A stretch of 35,100 bases of DNA, from contig NZ_CABVHY010000048.1 of the NCBI RefSeq assembly GCF_902497875.1, forward strand, positions 1-35,100, given 5' to 3'. Below the pieces are notes generated by a model. That model was not told where the DNA came from. It made no database searches and saw nothing but the letters and a program-made list of their open reading frames with translations. Source of the stretch: Pseudomonas fluorescens. GTDB lineage: Bacteria > Pseudomonadota > Gammaproteobacteria > Pseudomonadales > Pseudomonadaceae. Shown piece by piece: positions 26,234 to 33,808 of the stretch (the stretch's first letter is position 1; each line of letters begins with the position of its first letter). The position numbers were made by a program, and so were the translations under genes.

Positions 26234-26938
26234 ATGCCGCTAGACCGCTTTGGCTTTTTAATGAAAGCCATGCTTCTGCTGTCCATTTCAGTGGAAGCAG
26301 CCTACGCCGATTCGCTCGAAGCCGCGCTGGTCAAAGCGGCTCCAGACGCTAACGCCAAGGTTATCGCGCTGGCCGTACGTGCCTCTCAGTGCAGCCTGGC
26401 GCAAGGCGCAGCACCCGCGCAAAGGCTCGCGGTGATCGACTATTCCCTGCCCTCGACCGAACAGCGGTTGTGGGTTTTTGACCTGAAACAGCGCAAATTA
26501 CTCTTTCACGAACTGGTCGCCCATGGTCGAAACAGCGGCGAAAATATGGCCGTTCAATTTTCCAACCAAAATGAAAGCAACGCCACCAGCCTTGGCCTGT
26601 ACAGGACAGCTTCAAGCTATAACGGTCAAAATGGCTACTCCTTGCGCATGGAAGGATTGGAACCCGGTTTCAATGACCGTGCATTCGACCGGGCCATCGT
26701 TATCCATGGGGCGCCGTATGTCAGTCGTGATCTGGCGCGGGCGAACGGCCGTATTGGCAGGAGCCTGGGTTGCCCAGCGGTGCGCCCTGCCATTGCCCAT
26801 AAACTGATCGACTCAATGAAAGAGGGTCAGTTACTGTTTTCTTATTATCCTGATCGGCAGTGGCTGAAATCGTCTTCGTTTATCAATTGCGATAAGTCGA
26901 CTGTGGCGGATGTGTCCAAACCGACTGACGGTTATTAA
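26234..26938 (+). CDS. Murein L,D-transpeptidase catalytic-domain protein (YkuD_2 type)
   Basis: A 234-residue exported protein. It has a short signal-like N-terminus ('FLMKAMLLLSISVEAAYAD'). The catalytic part carries 'LWVFDLKQRKLLFHELVAHGR', 'TSLGLYRTASSYNGQNGYSLRMEGLEPGFN', His158 in 'IVIHGAPYVS' and Cys180 in 'GRSLGCPAV'. This is the YkuD_2 variant, in which the HG...SxGCP motif is kept. Probably a periplasmic peptidoglycan L,D-transpeptidase or related peptidase. Start 26234 has a weak RBS; an internal ATG (MKAMLLL) would also leave a signal peptide. It is divergent from the YcbB-type gene. Confidence 0.85.
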   Translation: MPLDRFGFLMKAMLLLSISVEAAYADSLEAALVKAAPDANAKVIALAVRASQCSLAQGAAPAQRLAVIDYSLPSTEQRLWVFDLKQRKLLFHELVAHGRNSGENMAVQFSNQNESNATSLGLYRTASSYNGQNGYSLRMEGLEPGFNDRAFDRAIVIHGAPYVSRDLARANGRIGRSLGCPAVRPAIAHKLIDSMKEGQLLFSYYPDRQWLKSSSFINCDKSTVADVSKPTDGY

Positions 26939-27019
26939 ATGATTTCGGGTCGAAGCCCGGCGTTCACAATTTTTTCACGTTTCGGCGCGTAGTGTTGCTC
27001 CTGCTCCTCGCAAGATCTG

Positions 27020-27054
27020 AAAGCCCGCTAATCCCCATCGCGGGCTTTTCTTTG
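27020..27054 (+). terminator. Rho-independent terminator
   Basis: AAAGCCCGC (27020-27028), an 11-nt loop, and GCGGGCTTT (27040-27048) form a 9-bp stem followed by TTCTTTG. It lies 82 bp after the YkuD_2 gene on the same strand and upstream of the DUF1254 gene. Confidence 0.8.
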
Positions 27055-27248
27055 CCTGAAATTTGGTAAAGATACCTATCGCAACCGCCAGCAGGCGGCG
27101 GTCTGCGTTGGGCCTCATGCACCAGAAGCCTGCTTTCGCACCCACATCACCTATGCTCATGAAGGTAAATCGGCCGGAGCCCTTGGCGAGTCCAATAGCC
27201 TTCAGGACGCCGAGAGCACAGATGACAATGAAGCGGAGCAGCGCAACG

Positions 27249-28727
27249 ATGAAACCTGACTATTCAGCCTGCATGAAATGGGTCGCTATCTTTGCTGTTG
27301 CGTCGACCCTGATTGCTGGCTGCGACAAGAAAGAAAAGCCCATCGCCCAGGCCGAAAAGAAAGACGTGGCTCAGGGTATCGCCGCGCCAAGCATCACCGA
27401 GACCAAGGCCATTGCCGAGGAGGCCTTCATCTACGGCCTGCCCATCGTGATGAACTACGCGGTGATGTATGAATTCGCCGTGGACACCAAGTCCAGCCAG
27501 TTCAAAGCGCCCTTCAACCAGATCAACAACCAGCGCCACGTTGCGACCTATGAAGACACGGCGGTCGTCACGCCGAACAGTGACACGCCTTACTCGATGC
27601 TCTGGCTCGATCTGCGCGCGGAGCCGATGGTGATCTCGGTACCGGCAGTACCAAAGAAGCGCTACTACTCGGTGCAGTTGATCGACGGCAACACCTACAA
27701 CTATGGCTACATCGGCAACCGCGCCACGGGAAGCGAGCCGGGTGATTACCTGGTGGTCGGCCCCGACTGGACAGGCCAGACGCCCGCAGGGATCAAAAAG
27801 GTGTTTACCTCGACGACCCCCTTCTCGCTCACCGTCATTCGCACCCAACTCTTTAATCCCAAAGACATGCCAAACGTGGAGAAGGTGCAGGCGGGATACA
27901 AAGCGCAACCCCTTTCCGCCTACCTCAAACAACCCGCGCCACCGGCCGCACCGACCATCGATTTCCTTCCAGCCAACACCCCAGGGATCAAGGCGAACTT
28001 CTACGAGTACCTGAACGCCGCCTTGCAGTTCGTCCCACAGACCCCGGAAGACAAGGATGTCCGGGCCAGACTCGCGACTATCGGCATCGGACCGGGCAAG
28101 ACCTTTGAGTTCAAGGAGCTCTCGCCAGAACACAAGACTGCCGTCCTGCTGGGCATGAAGGAAGCCGATGATAAAGTCGAGAAGTGGCTGTCCAGCGGAA
28201 TGAAAAACATCAACGGCTGGAGCGTCGGCTCGATGTTTGGCGACCGCGCTTTCTTCAATGGCGACTGGCTCAAACGTGCCGGCGCGGCCAAGGGCGGTCT
28301 CTTCGGCAACGATGCCGCGGAAGCCGTGTACCCGTTTGCCCGCGTGGACGCAACGGGCGAAATGCTCGACGCCAGCAAGCACAACTACACCATCACCTTC
28401 CCCGCCGGACAACTGCCGCCGGTGAATGCCTTCTGGTCGGTGACGATGTATGACCGCACGAGCCAACTGTTGATCAAGAACCCGATCAATCGCTACCTGA
28501 TCAACTCACCGATGTTATCCGGGATGAACAAGAATAAGGATGGATCGTTGACCCTCTACATCCAGAAGGACTCTCCCGGTAAGGCAAAGGAAGCCAATTG
28601 GTTGCCTGCGCCGAATGACACTATTTATCTGGTGATGCGGTTGTATTGGCCTAAAGACACGTCACCGTCGATTTTGCCGCCTGGGGGCGGGACGTGGCAG
28701 CCGCCGGGGGTGGTGGTGGCGAAATAG
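27249..28727 (+). CDS. DUF1254/DUF1214 domain lipoprotein
   Basis: A 492-residue lipoprotein. The lipobox is 'LIAGC', with the Cys at about residue 25. DUF1254 follows ('EEAFIYGLPIVMNYAVMYEF', 'FNQINNQRHVATYEDTAVVTPNSDTPYSMLWLDL'), and C-terminal DUF1214 begins near 'HNYTITFPAGQLPPVNAFWSVTMYD' and ends 'ANWLPAPNDTIYLVMRLYWPK'. The family is often annotated as a cell envelope protein; no activity is established. ATG 27249 places GGAG 10 nt upstream. An ATG at 27228 would lengthen the signal peptide by 7 residues and is possible. The longer frame to 27063 crosses the preceding terminator region and is unlikely. Confidence 0.88.
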   Translation: MKPDYSACMKWVAIFAVASTLIAGCDKKEKPIAQAEKKDVAQGIAAPSITETKAIAEEAFIYGLPIVMNYAVMYEFAVDTKSSQFKAPFNQINNQRHVATYEDTAVVTPNSDTPYSMLWLDLRAEPMVISVPAVPKKRYYSVQLIDGNTYNYGYIGNRATGSEPGDYLVVGPDWTGQTPAGIKKVFTSTTPFSLTVIRTQLFNPKDMPNVEKVQAGYKAQPLSAYLKQPAPPAAPTIDFLPANTPGIKANFYEYLNAALQFVPQTPEDKDVRARLATIGIGPGKTFEFKELSPEHKTAVLLGMKEADDKVEKWLSSGMKNINGWSVGSMFGDRAFFNGDWLKRAGAAKGGLFGNDAAEAVYPFARVDATGEMLDASKHNYTITFPAGQLPPVNAFWSVTMYDRTSQLLIKNPINRYLINSPMLSGMNKNKDGSLTLYIQKDSPGKAKEANWLPAPNDTIYLVMRLYWPKDTSPSILPPGGGTWQPPGVVVAK

Positions 28728-29308
28728 GGATGTGTGGAGGTCGTGGGCTCGGGGCCGGTTGAGACGGCCCGATGCAGCTAGATATCGCTTCAACTACCAA
28801 TACTCTATCAGGCCGCTTCAGCGTGTCGCCGATGATGGATCGAAGCTACTGTAATAAAAACTTGTTATATTTCAGTTCGATAGAGACAGATAAATCCTTG
28901 CTGTAGCAAAAATTAAGCAGAGAGGCGGGGGTACCCCTCAGAAGGGCAATTTTTCACGCGAGGGTCCGTCCAATCCATGATATGCCGGACCGGCATCCTG
29001 TCAGCCGTTCGAAATAACACCTAGCACCAACAGTGCAACGTGATCCAAACTCATCTAATGCCATATGCCGTTATACCCCTAGCACCCCATGCTGGGAACT
29101 TTAGCAACCTAACATGTTGTTTTAAAATAAATTTAACTCACTGCAAGGATGGCAAAACATCCGCTTTTTTGTGCTTATGCAAACGGTAAACCGTGGCCTG
29201 CAGCGGAGGTTTTGCGCACAACTCTCCCGGCATCCTGCCAACCTCTTCCCCCTTCCCCTCACACCTTATCGCCGGCTGCTAAGCTGAAATCTCAACGGGG
29301 GATCTGCG
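28728..29308. other. Non-coding 580-bp spacer
   Basis: No convincing ORF on either strand; the base composition is visibly A+T-richer from about 28,840 onward. It contains a 15-bp palindrome ATGCCGG-A-CCGGCAT (28982-28996) and a short hairpin GGATG/CATCC followed by GCTTTTTT (29147-29170) that could be a weak plus-strand terminator, perhaps of a small RNA. No RNA family is recognised. Confidence 0.4.
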
Positions 29309-29518
29309 ATGCCAAACTCTGACCTGCTCCCTTCCCTGCTATTCAAGATCAACGAAAACCAACTCGCCCTCGAAGCCGCCATCATGGAGCTTTCAAACTG
29401 GGTCGAGGCCCGCGGCTCGGCTGACGTCGCCGACAACGTGCGCGGCGCCCTGGACACCATCGATAAGAACGAAGAGTTCATCAAGCTGACGCTAGCGGTA
29501 CTGATGACACCAGAGTGA
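29309..29518 (+). CDS. Conserved hypothetical small helical protein
   Basis: A 69-residue protein 'MPNSDLLPSLLFKINENQLALEAAIMELSNWVEARGSADVADNVRGALDTI...'. It is almost entirely amphipathic helix, soluble and without motifs. A G-rich site (CGGGGGAT) precedes ATG 29309. Short proteins of this look are widespread in Pseudomonas with no known role; the call is of a gene rather than a function. Confidence 0.65.
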   Translation: MPNSDLLPSLLFKINENQLALEAAIMELSNWVEARGSADVADNVRGALDTIDKNEEFIKLTLAVLMTPE

Positions 29519-29629
29519 TCGCTCACAGGCAGAAATCGGCCAGCAGCAGATATGAGCGGGCTCACTACCTTTGTGACAAAGGCGATCAGCTAGTTTGTTT
29601 CAGCGTTTGCCAAGTAAAAAGACACATGA

Positions 29630-29941
29630 CACCTGCCCATCGGCGCCCAGAACCAACTCACGCCTAAACTGCGGGTGAACATTGGTGTGGCCTATGATTC
29701 ATCGGCGGTGGACGACAAGGACCGTACGGTTGACAACCTAATGGGCGACACTTGGCGTCTGGTAACCGGATTCAGCTACGCAGTGGACGACTCTCTGGAT
29801 CTGCACATGAGTTACACCCTGGTTTGGCTGGGCGACATGGACGTGCAGCAAACCAAAAGCCGTTCCGGCGGCACAGTATCAGGCGGATACTCCGCCGCCG
29901 CCCTGCATGTCGTTGGTGGCGGAGCCGTCTGGCGCTTTTAA
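29630..29941 (+). pseudogene. C-terminal remnant of a FadL/OmpP1-type outer-membrane protein
   Basis: The frame opens after a stop at 29627 and reads 'LPIGAQNQLTPKLRVNIGVAYDSS', then 'RTVDNLMGDTWRLVTGFSYAVDDSLDLHMSYTLVWLGDMDV', ending 'SAAALHVVGGGAVWRF' with TAA at 29939. Alternating strands and a terminal Phe are typical of the last beta-strands of FadL/OmpP1 porins. About 100 residues remain of a family that is usually above 400, and no upstream part or signal peptide exists. A GTG at 29675 could start translation, but a functional protein is not expected. Confidence 0.7.
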
Positions 29942-30105
29942 CCGGTGCGATTGTCAGATTCGAGCGTGCTGATTTCTGCTATCAGCGAACGCTTTGAATC
30001 TGATACCGGATGAATGGTCGGGCAAAATACGGCGAAGCAATCATGATGCGACTAGCGTTATGTATCCGTACTGCCATCCCGGCATACATATAGCGGTGAC
30101 TTGCA

Positions 30106-30915
30106 ATGGATAAGATCGCCCGAAAATTGATCATCCCCTCCGTAGCCCGCATTACCGGAGCGGGACTTTCCCTAATCGCCGGATTGGGCATAACTCAAGC
30201 GGCACATGCCGATGAGGCCTATGCCAAAAGCCAACTCAAGAACATGTCCGACTATATGTCAGCGCAAAAAAACATATCGTTCAATTATGACACCATTCTT
30301 GAAGTCGTCACTAAAGATCAGCAAAAACTGGCCTTGGCAGGCTCCGGTGCTGTGTCGATCAACCGGCCTGACAAGCTGCACACTACACGTTCCAGCGGCT
30401 TTGCAGACATGGAAATGTTGTTTGATGGCAAGACGCTCACGTTGATTGGTAAAGGTAAAAATATTTACACGCAGATCGAGGTTCCGGGCACGCTTGACCA
30501 TCTGTTCGATGTACTACGGGATAAATACGACAGGCCACTTCCCGGCGCTGACCTGTTCATGTCAAACCCTCAAGATCAATTGATGGCAGACGTGACCAAC
30601 ATCAAAGACTTGGGCAGCGGTGTTATTGGCGGTGTCGAATGCGATCACCTGGCTTTCAGGAAGAAAGAGGTGGATTGGCAAATATGGATTGCCCAGGGCG
30701 AGCGGCCCTACCCTTGCCGTTACTCCGTTACGTCAAAAAAGGTTGCCGGTGGTCCGCAGTACAGCATTCAGCTAAGCGACTGGAAAAGCGGCGATACCGT
30801 TGCGCCTGAAGATTTCGCTTTTAATAACTCAACGAATGCCAAAAAAATCGAGTTGAAAGACCTGCCCAACGCCGAGGACTTACCGAGCAACTTTGTGCGA
30901 GGAAAAACCAAATGA
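30106..30915 (+). CDS. DUF2092 exported protein
   Basis: A 269-residue periplasmic protein. The signal peptide runs to 'AAHADEA', and DUF2092 covers the rest: 'LKNMSDYMSAQKNISFNYDTILEVV', 'SGAVSINRPDKLHTTRSSGFADMEMLFDGKTLTLIGKGKNIYTQIEVPG', 'GVECDHLAFRKKEVDWQIWIAQGERPYPCRYSVTSKK'. The fold resembles LolA/LolB-like lipoprotein carriers, as is assumed for the family; the role is unproven. Its stop overlaps the next gene's ATG (ATGA at 30912-30915), showing translational coupling. Confidence 0.85.
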   Translation: MDKIARKLIIPSVARITGAGLSLIAGLGITQAAHADEAYAKSQLKNMSDYMSAQKNISFNYDTILEVVTKDQQKLALAGSGAVSINRPDKLHTTRSSGFADMEMLFDGKTLTLIGKGKNIYTQIEVPGTLDHLFDVLRDKYDRPLPGADLFMSNPQDQLMADVTNIKDLGSGVIGGVECDHLAFRKKEVDWQIWIAQGERPYPCRYSVTSKKVAGGPQYSIQLSDWKSGDTVAPEDFAFNNSTNAKKIELKDLPNAEDLPSNFVRGKTK

Positions 30916-31103
30916 ACCTCTTGATGAAATCATGCGGCTTTCTTCTGGCTGGATTCGTCCTGATGTGTGCGCTGGAGCTGGGAGAGACCTTGTCGATCCC
31001 TGGAGTACACAGTTTGATTCCCCAGGCAGAGGCTGTGGTCGGGCGTCCACTCACACCCGTAAGTGTTGCTGGCGTAGCGAGGCGCACGGCACGGCGAAAT
31101 TAA
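30912..31103 (+). CDS. Small exported protein coupled to DUF2092
   Basis: A 63-residue protein with an N-terminal hydrophobic segment ('KSCGFLLAGFVLMCALEL') that could be a signal peptide or membrane anchor. A short mature part follows, 'IPQAEAVVGRPLTPVSVAGVARRTARR', with an Arg-rich end. It overlaps the DUF2092 stop by 4 bp. Small 'VGRPLTPVSVAGVARRT' proteins next to DUF2092 genes recur in Pseudomonas, as I recall, so the pair probably works together in the envelope. Function unknown. Confidence 0.7.
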   Translation: MNLLMKSCGFLLAGFVLMCALELGETLSIPGVHSLIPQAEAVVGRPLTPVSVAGVARRTARRN

Positions 31104-31168
31104 GGCACTTTCCAACGGGATTCTTCTCGTCGTCACCTCTCCGGTGTCCTGCCGACCGAACACAATCC

Positions 31169-31684
31169 CTATTTTCCAAGTCCGTCATACGCCTGCTCAC
31201 ACGTCACTCCCCTTCCTCGGCGTTGATCAGCATCCGCCGCCAGCTCTCCCGCTCGCTGGTCAGCGCGCTTGAACACGTCGGCAAGCACCATTGTGGCGCG
31301 GGTAGCTGCCTGGCTTGCGGCGGCAGTGCAGGAATGGCCGCTGCCTTCGCTGGTTGCGAGGCGACGGGCAAGGTCGTCGGCTGCACCCCGCAGGCTGCCA
31401 GCAGAAGCGCGAGCGGCATCAGCATCAGCAGTCGCTTGATCGAGACGTTGTTGTCCATTTTGGATTGCCTTGTTGATTGACTGTTGGCGGGCTTGTTCTT
31501 TGGTGCGCTCACTGGCTTCGTTCGCCAGCTTCGCGTCGGCGTCCCGGGTGTCGCGAGCATTCCACTCTGCCTGCCATTCGGCGTCCTTCACCGACAGGCC
31601 GTGGTGATAGGCGCCGAACAGCAGAGCACCGACAGCCAGCACCGCTGCTATGTAAGGAAGGATGCGCAGCCAGATGGATGTCAT
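31169..31684 (-). CDS. Phage inner-membrane spanin / DUF2514-type Rz protein
   Basis: A 171-residue lysis protein. It has a single N-terminal membrane helix ('ILPYIAAVLAVGALLFGAYHHG') and then a periplasmic coiled coil rich in Ala, Asp, Gln and Arg ('DAEWQAEWNARDTRDADAKLANEASERTKEQARQQSINKAI'), typical of DUF2514/Rz i-spanins. ATG 31684 overlaps the endolysin stop (ATGA) and has AGGGATG upstream. The outer spanin gene lies wholly inside it in another frame. Longer readings of this frame into the endolysin gene are artefacts. Confidence 0.85.
   Translation of the reverse strand: MTSIWLRILPYIAAVLAVGALLFGAYHHGLSVKDAEWQAEWNARDTRDADAKLANEASERTKEQARQQSINKAIQNGQQRLDQATADADAARASAGSLRGAADDLARRLATSEGSGHSCTAAASQAATRATMVLADVFKRADQRAGELAADADQRRGRGVTCEQAYDGLGK
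31204..31458 (-). CDS. Phage outer-membrane spanin (Rz1-like lipoprotein), nested
   Basis: An 84-residue lipoprotein in the +1 frame inside the i-spanin gene. The signal 'IKRLLMLMPLALLLAAC' ends in a lipobox with lipidated Cys23. The short mature part is Pro-rich ('QPTTLPVASQPAKAAAIPALPPQARQLPAP'), as in Rz1 proteins, and contains two further Cys. Start ATG 31458 is preceded by AAGG. Nested Rz/Rz1 pairs bridge the envelope to fuse inner and outer membranes at the last step of lysis. Confidence 0.82.
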   Translation of the reverse strand: MDNNVSIKRLLMLMPLALLLAACGVQPTTLPVASQPAKAAAIPALPPQARQLPAPQWCLPTCSSALTSERESWRRMLINAEEGE

Positions 31685-32106
31685 GGCACATCCCTGAAAA
31701 AGATGTGGTGCCCGAGCTTCAGCATCAGCTTCGCTCCCACAGTCCAGTTCGGAGCCTTCGGCATGGTCGTCGCGTAATAGTGGGTCGCGCCACCGGTAGG
31801 ATCTGGCGCGGTACCGGCGATCACCTGGTCGGCAGCGCGCTGCGCCTGGGCGAACTGCCCGGCCGGGATCGGCTTGCTCCCGCTGAGGTAGGCGAAGTTC
31901 GGGTCGTTCTTGTTCCAGCAACTGAACTGCCAGGCCTTCAGGCACACGCCGGCATAGCCCTCGCCCCACCAGGACTTGGTCTTGCCGTCGTTCACGCGGT
32001 TGCGGATCGTCCAGGCTACGGCTATTTGCCCGGCAAATCCCTCCCCGCGGGCCTCGCCCCACAGCGTGCGGGCGAGGATGTCGCGGTCTTTCTCTGTGGC
32101 AGTCAT
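31681..32106 (-). CDS. SleB-type cell wall hydrolase (prophage endolysin)
   Basis: A 141-residue enzyme of the Hydrolase_2/SleB family. 'RDILARTLWGEARGEGFAGQIAVAWTIRNRVND' carries the catalytic Glu, and 'YAGVCLKAWQFSCWNKNDPNFAYL' is the conserved centre. It ends 'GGATHYYATTMPKAPNW...GHHIFF'. It cleaves peptidoglycan (lytic transglycosylase or amidase type). There is no signal peptide, so release would need a holin or pinholin, which is not visible here. GGAGAAAAGT precedes ATG 32106. It overlaps the i-spanin start by 4 bp in a classic lysis cassette. Confidence 0.9.
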   Translation of the reverse strand: MTATEKDRDILARTLWGEARGEGFAGQIAVAWTIRNRVNDGKTKSWWGEGYAGVCLKAWQFSCWNKNDPNFAYLSGSKPIPAGQFAQAQRAADQVIAGTAPDPTGGATHYYATTMPKAPNWTVGAKLMLKLGHHIFFRDVP

Positions 32107-32121
32107 ACTTTTCTCCAGACG

Positions 32122-32148
32122 AAAAAAAGCCCAGCGCTGGACTGGGCT
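32122..32148 (-). terminator. Rho-independent terminator upstream of the lysis cassette
   Basis: On the minus strand AGCCCAG, a 7-nt loop, and CTGGGCT form a stem followed by TTTTTTTC. It lies just after the stop of the 32155-32322 gene and 16 bp before the endolysin ATG, so it would insulate the lysis genes from upstream transcription. Confidence 0.75.
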
Positions 32149-32154
32149 ATGTGA

Positions 32155-32322
32155 TCACCCAAATATGGGCGGTATCGGATCATCAAGACATCGCTCGATA
32201 CGTTCGCGCATTTCTGGGCTGACGTGCGATAGAGCAAGCTCAAGCTGGCGTTTTTGGCTTGGGCCATTCAATCGCTCGAATGCCTCAATAAGGCCTGCTG
32301 CCTCTGCATCAGATATACCCAT
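32155..32322 (-). CDS. Small hypothetical protein (prophage region)
   Basis: A 55-residue helical protein 'MGISDAEAAGLIEAFERLNGPSQKRQLELALSHVSPEMRERIERCLDDP'. GGGAG lies 7 nt before ATG 32322 and a good terminator follows, which supports a real gene. The helix-turn-helix-like spacing is not strong enough to call DNA binding. No family recognised. Confidence 0.55.
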   Translation of the reverse strand: MGISDAEAAGLIEAFERLNGPSQKRQLELALSHVSPEMRERIERCLDDPIPPIFG

Positions 32323-32389
32323 GCTGCGATCTCCCAATAGCCCAAATAGTGAGACTGCAGCATGGCATCACGACAGTGCGAGCAGGCAC

Positions 32390-32409
32390 AAAAAAACCGC
32401 TCAAGGCGG
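32390..32409 (-). terminator. Weak terminator
   Basis: Minus strand: CCGC, loop CTTGA, GCGG, then TTTTTTT. The stem is only 4 bp but the T-tract is long. It lies between two small minus-strand ORFs. Confidence 0.4.
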
Positions 32410-32439
32410 CCGGGATAGCTGGAATGTGTAGTCGATAGG

Positions 32440-32622
32440 TTATGAAAGTACCTCCAGCGTTTGTAGCTTCAGCAGGACCACCTCAACGGTCGGCAGCTCA
32501 CGTCCGATAGCAAACGCTAAGTCAGCGATTAGCGTTTGACTTCCATGCTGCCTGTTCCTCAAGGTGGTGATACTGCGTCTCCACAGATGGCCCTTCATTG
32601 CCATAGCTTGCGGAATAGCCAT
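32440..32622 (-). CDS. Doubtful small ORF (prophage region)
   Basis: A 60-codon frame, 'MAIPQAMAMKGHLWRRSITTLRNRQHGSQTLIADLAFAIGRELPTVEVVLLKLQTL...'. There is no convincing RBS and no recognised family. It is listed because the 330-bp stretch between the 32322 start and the DUF4214 gene holds nothing better and a terminator-like hairpin follows it. It may be a gene fragment. Confidence 0.25.
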   Translation of the reverse strand: MAIPQAMAMKGHLWRRSITTLRNRQHGSQTLIADLAFAIGRELPTVEVVLLKLQTLEVLS

Positions 32623-32674
32623 TATTTAGCCATCATTGCAGTAGATTCTTATTTACTATACCAGGAAAAAAAAG

Positions 32675-33777
32675 ATGGATCTTAATGACTCCCAAGCCAG
32701 AGCCGCTATTACGGCCTTAACAAGCAAATATTTAAGTCCATACCTTTCTATCTATAGCAATGTAACACCAGATACGTATCTAAGCTTCCAAATGGGAGTC
32801 TACAACACTCTAATAAAAGGTGCCCCCTCACACCCGGAAGTATATAAGCTTTCCAACCTTTATGCATTCAAGGCGGTAGCGGTATCAATACTTACTGCGG
32901 GCCACTACAGCAAAACCGCCTTTGACACAAACAATCCACTTTACAATCCTGGCGTTTTTGGCGACAAGTATATCGAGAAATATTTATCACCCACGATAAT
33001 TGTTGATTGGTTAACGCCAAACCTAAATACCCTAGAGCGCCAAAAAATATTTTCAAAGTTTACATCAGGCGAATTAGATCAGAAATCTTTTGTCGCAGCG
33101 ATAGGGCTGCTTTGGCTAAAGGGCAAGCACTTACGTCTACTACGATCCTAGAAGCTCGAGAAAGTCTCTACGGGGATGATGTTACTTTGGACTCGTCGTT
33201 TAGAACAACGATTGCTGACACCGTTGGAACCGACGCCATTGACACCGTTCACATGAACGGAGACGCTTGGGTCTACATAAAGGAATACTCACAGACCGAT
33301 CACACCTTCACGCTCACTAATGCACAAACATCAAAAGAAACTAAGCTAGTAGGTGTCGAGCGCGTGGAGTTTAACGACGGCAAGCGGCTGGCACTGGATA
33401 TTGAAGGCAATGCTGGACAAACCTATCGTCTCTACAAGGCGGCGTTTGATCGTGTACCCGATAAAGAAGGTCTTGGCTTCTGGATCGGACAGCTAGACAA
33501 AGGCGTCAGCATTGATTCGGTTGCTGCAGGTTTCGTCGCCAGCCAGGAGTTTCAAACCATCAACGGCGCCTCACCGTCGAACCTGCAATTGGTAACAAGC
33601 CTCTACCAACACATACTGGGTCGAGCGCCGGATCAATCAGGCTTGGACCTCTGGACGGCGCAACTGGACAACCATGCGCTTGATGCAAGTCATCTGCTTA
33701 TCAATTTTGCCGAGTCGAACGAGAACAAAATAGCCCTGACCGGCCAAGTCCAATATGGAATCGAGTACGTCGTTTAA
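32675..33777 (+). pseudogene. DUF4214 domain protein with a -1 frameshift
   Basis: AGGA-rich sequence precedes ATG 32675. The first frame gives 'MDLNDSQARAAITALTSKYL...FTSGELDQKSFVAAIG' and then goes out of frame at GGG 33104-33106. The next frame continues 'AALAKGQALTSTTILEARESLYGDD', then a DUF4214 module: 'YRLYKAAFDRVPDKEGLGFWIGQLDKG' and 'SLYQHILGRAPDQSGLDLWTAQLDN'. Adding one base restores a protein of about 367 residues. DUF4214 is found in secreted or surface proteins, often with RTX or S-layer features; no signal peptide is visible. The first half is clearly A+T-richer than its surroundings, suggesting transfer. It is antisense to the prophage genes. Could be a sequencing error in a G-run. 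Confidence 0.75.
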
Positions 33778-33783
33778 GACGAT

Positions 33784-33808
33784 GGGTGGCCGCTTACTGC
33801 GGCCACCC
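33784..33808. terminator. Strong convergent hairpin
   Basis: GGGTGGCCGC (33784-33793) and GCGGCCACCC (33799-33808) form a perfect 10-bp stem with a 5-nt loop. It begins 7 bp after the DUF4214 stop and overlaps the stop codon of the minus-strand tail fragment. No T-tract follows. Confidence 0.5.

Noticed and set aside
27264..28466. 400-codon minus-strand frame opposite the DUF1254 gene
   Set aside because: It is a shadow frame rich in His, Arg and Gly; the opposite strand has a lipobox, domain motifs and full length.
31684..32062. Upstream extension of the i-spanin frame to 297 codons
   Set aside because: It overlaps the SleB gene in another frame with an Arg-rich translation; the ATGA overlap at 31681-31684 marks the true start.
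33098..33110. Programmed -1 ribosomal frameshift in the DUF4214 gene
   Set aside because: The direction fits, but there is no X-XXY-YYZ slippery heptamer around AUA-GGG-CUG and no obvious stimulating structure; a deleted base is simpler.
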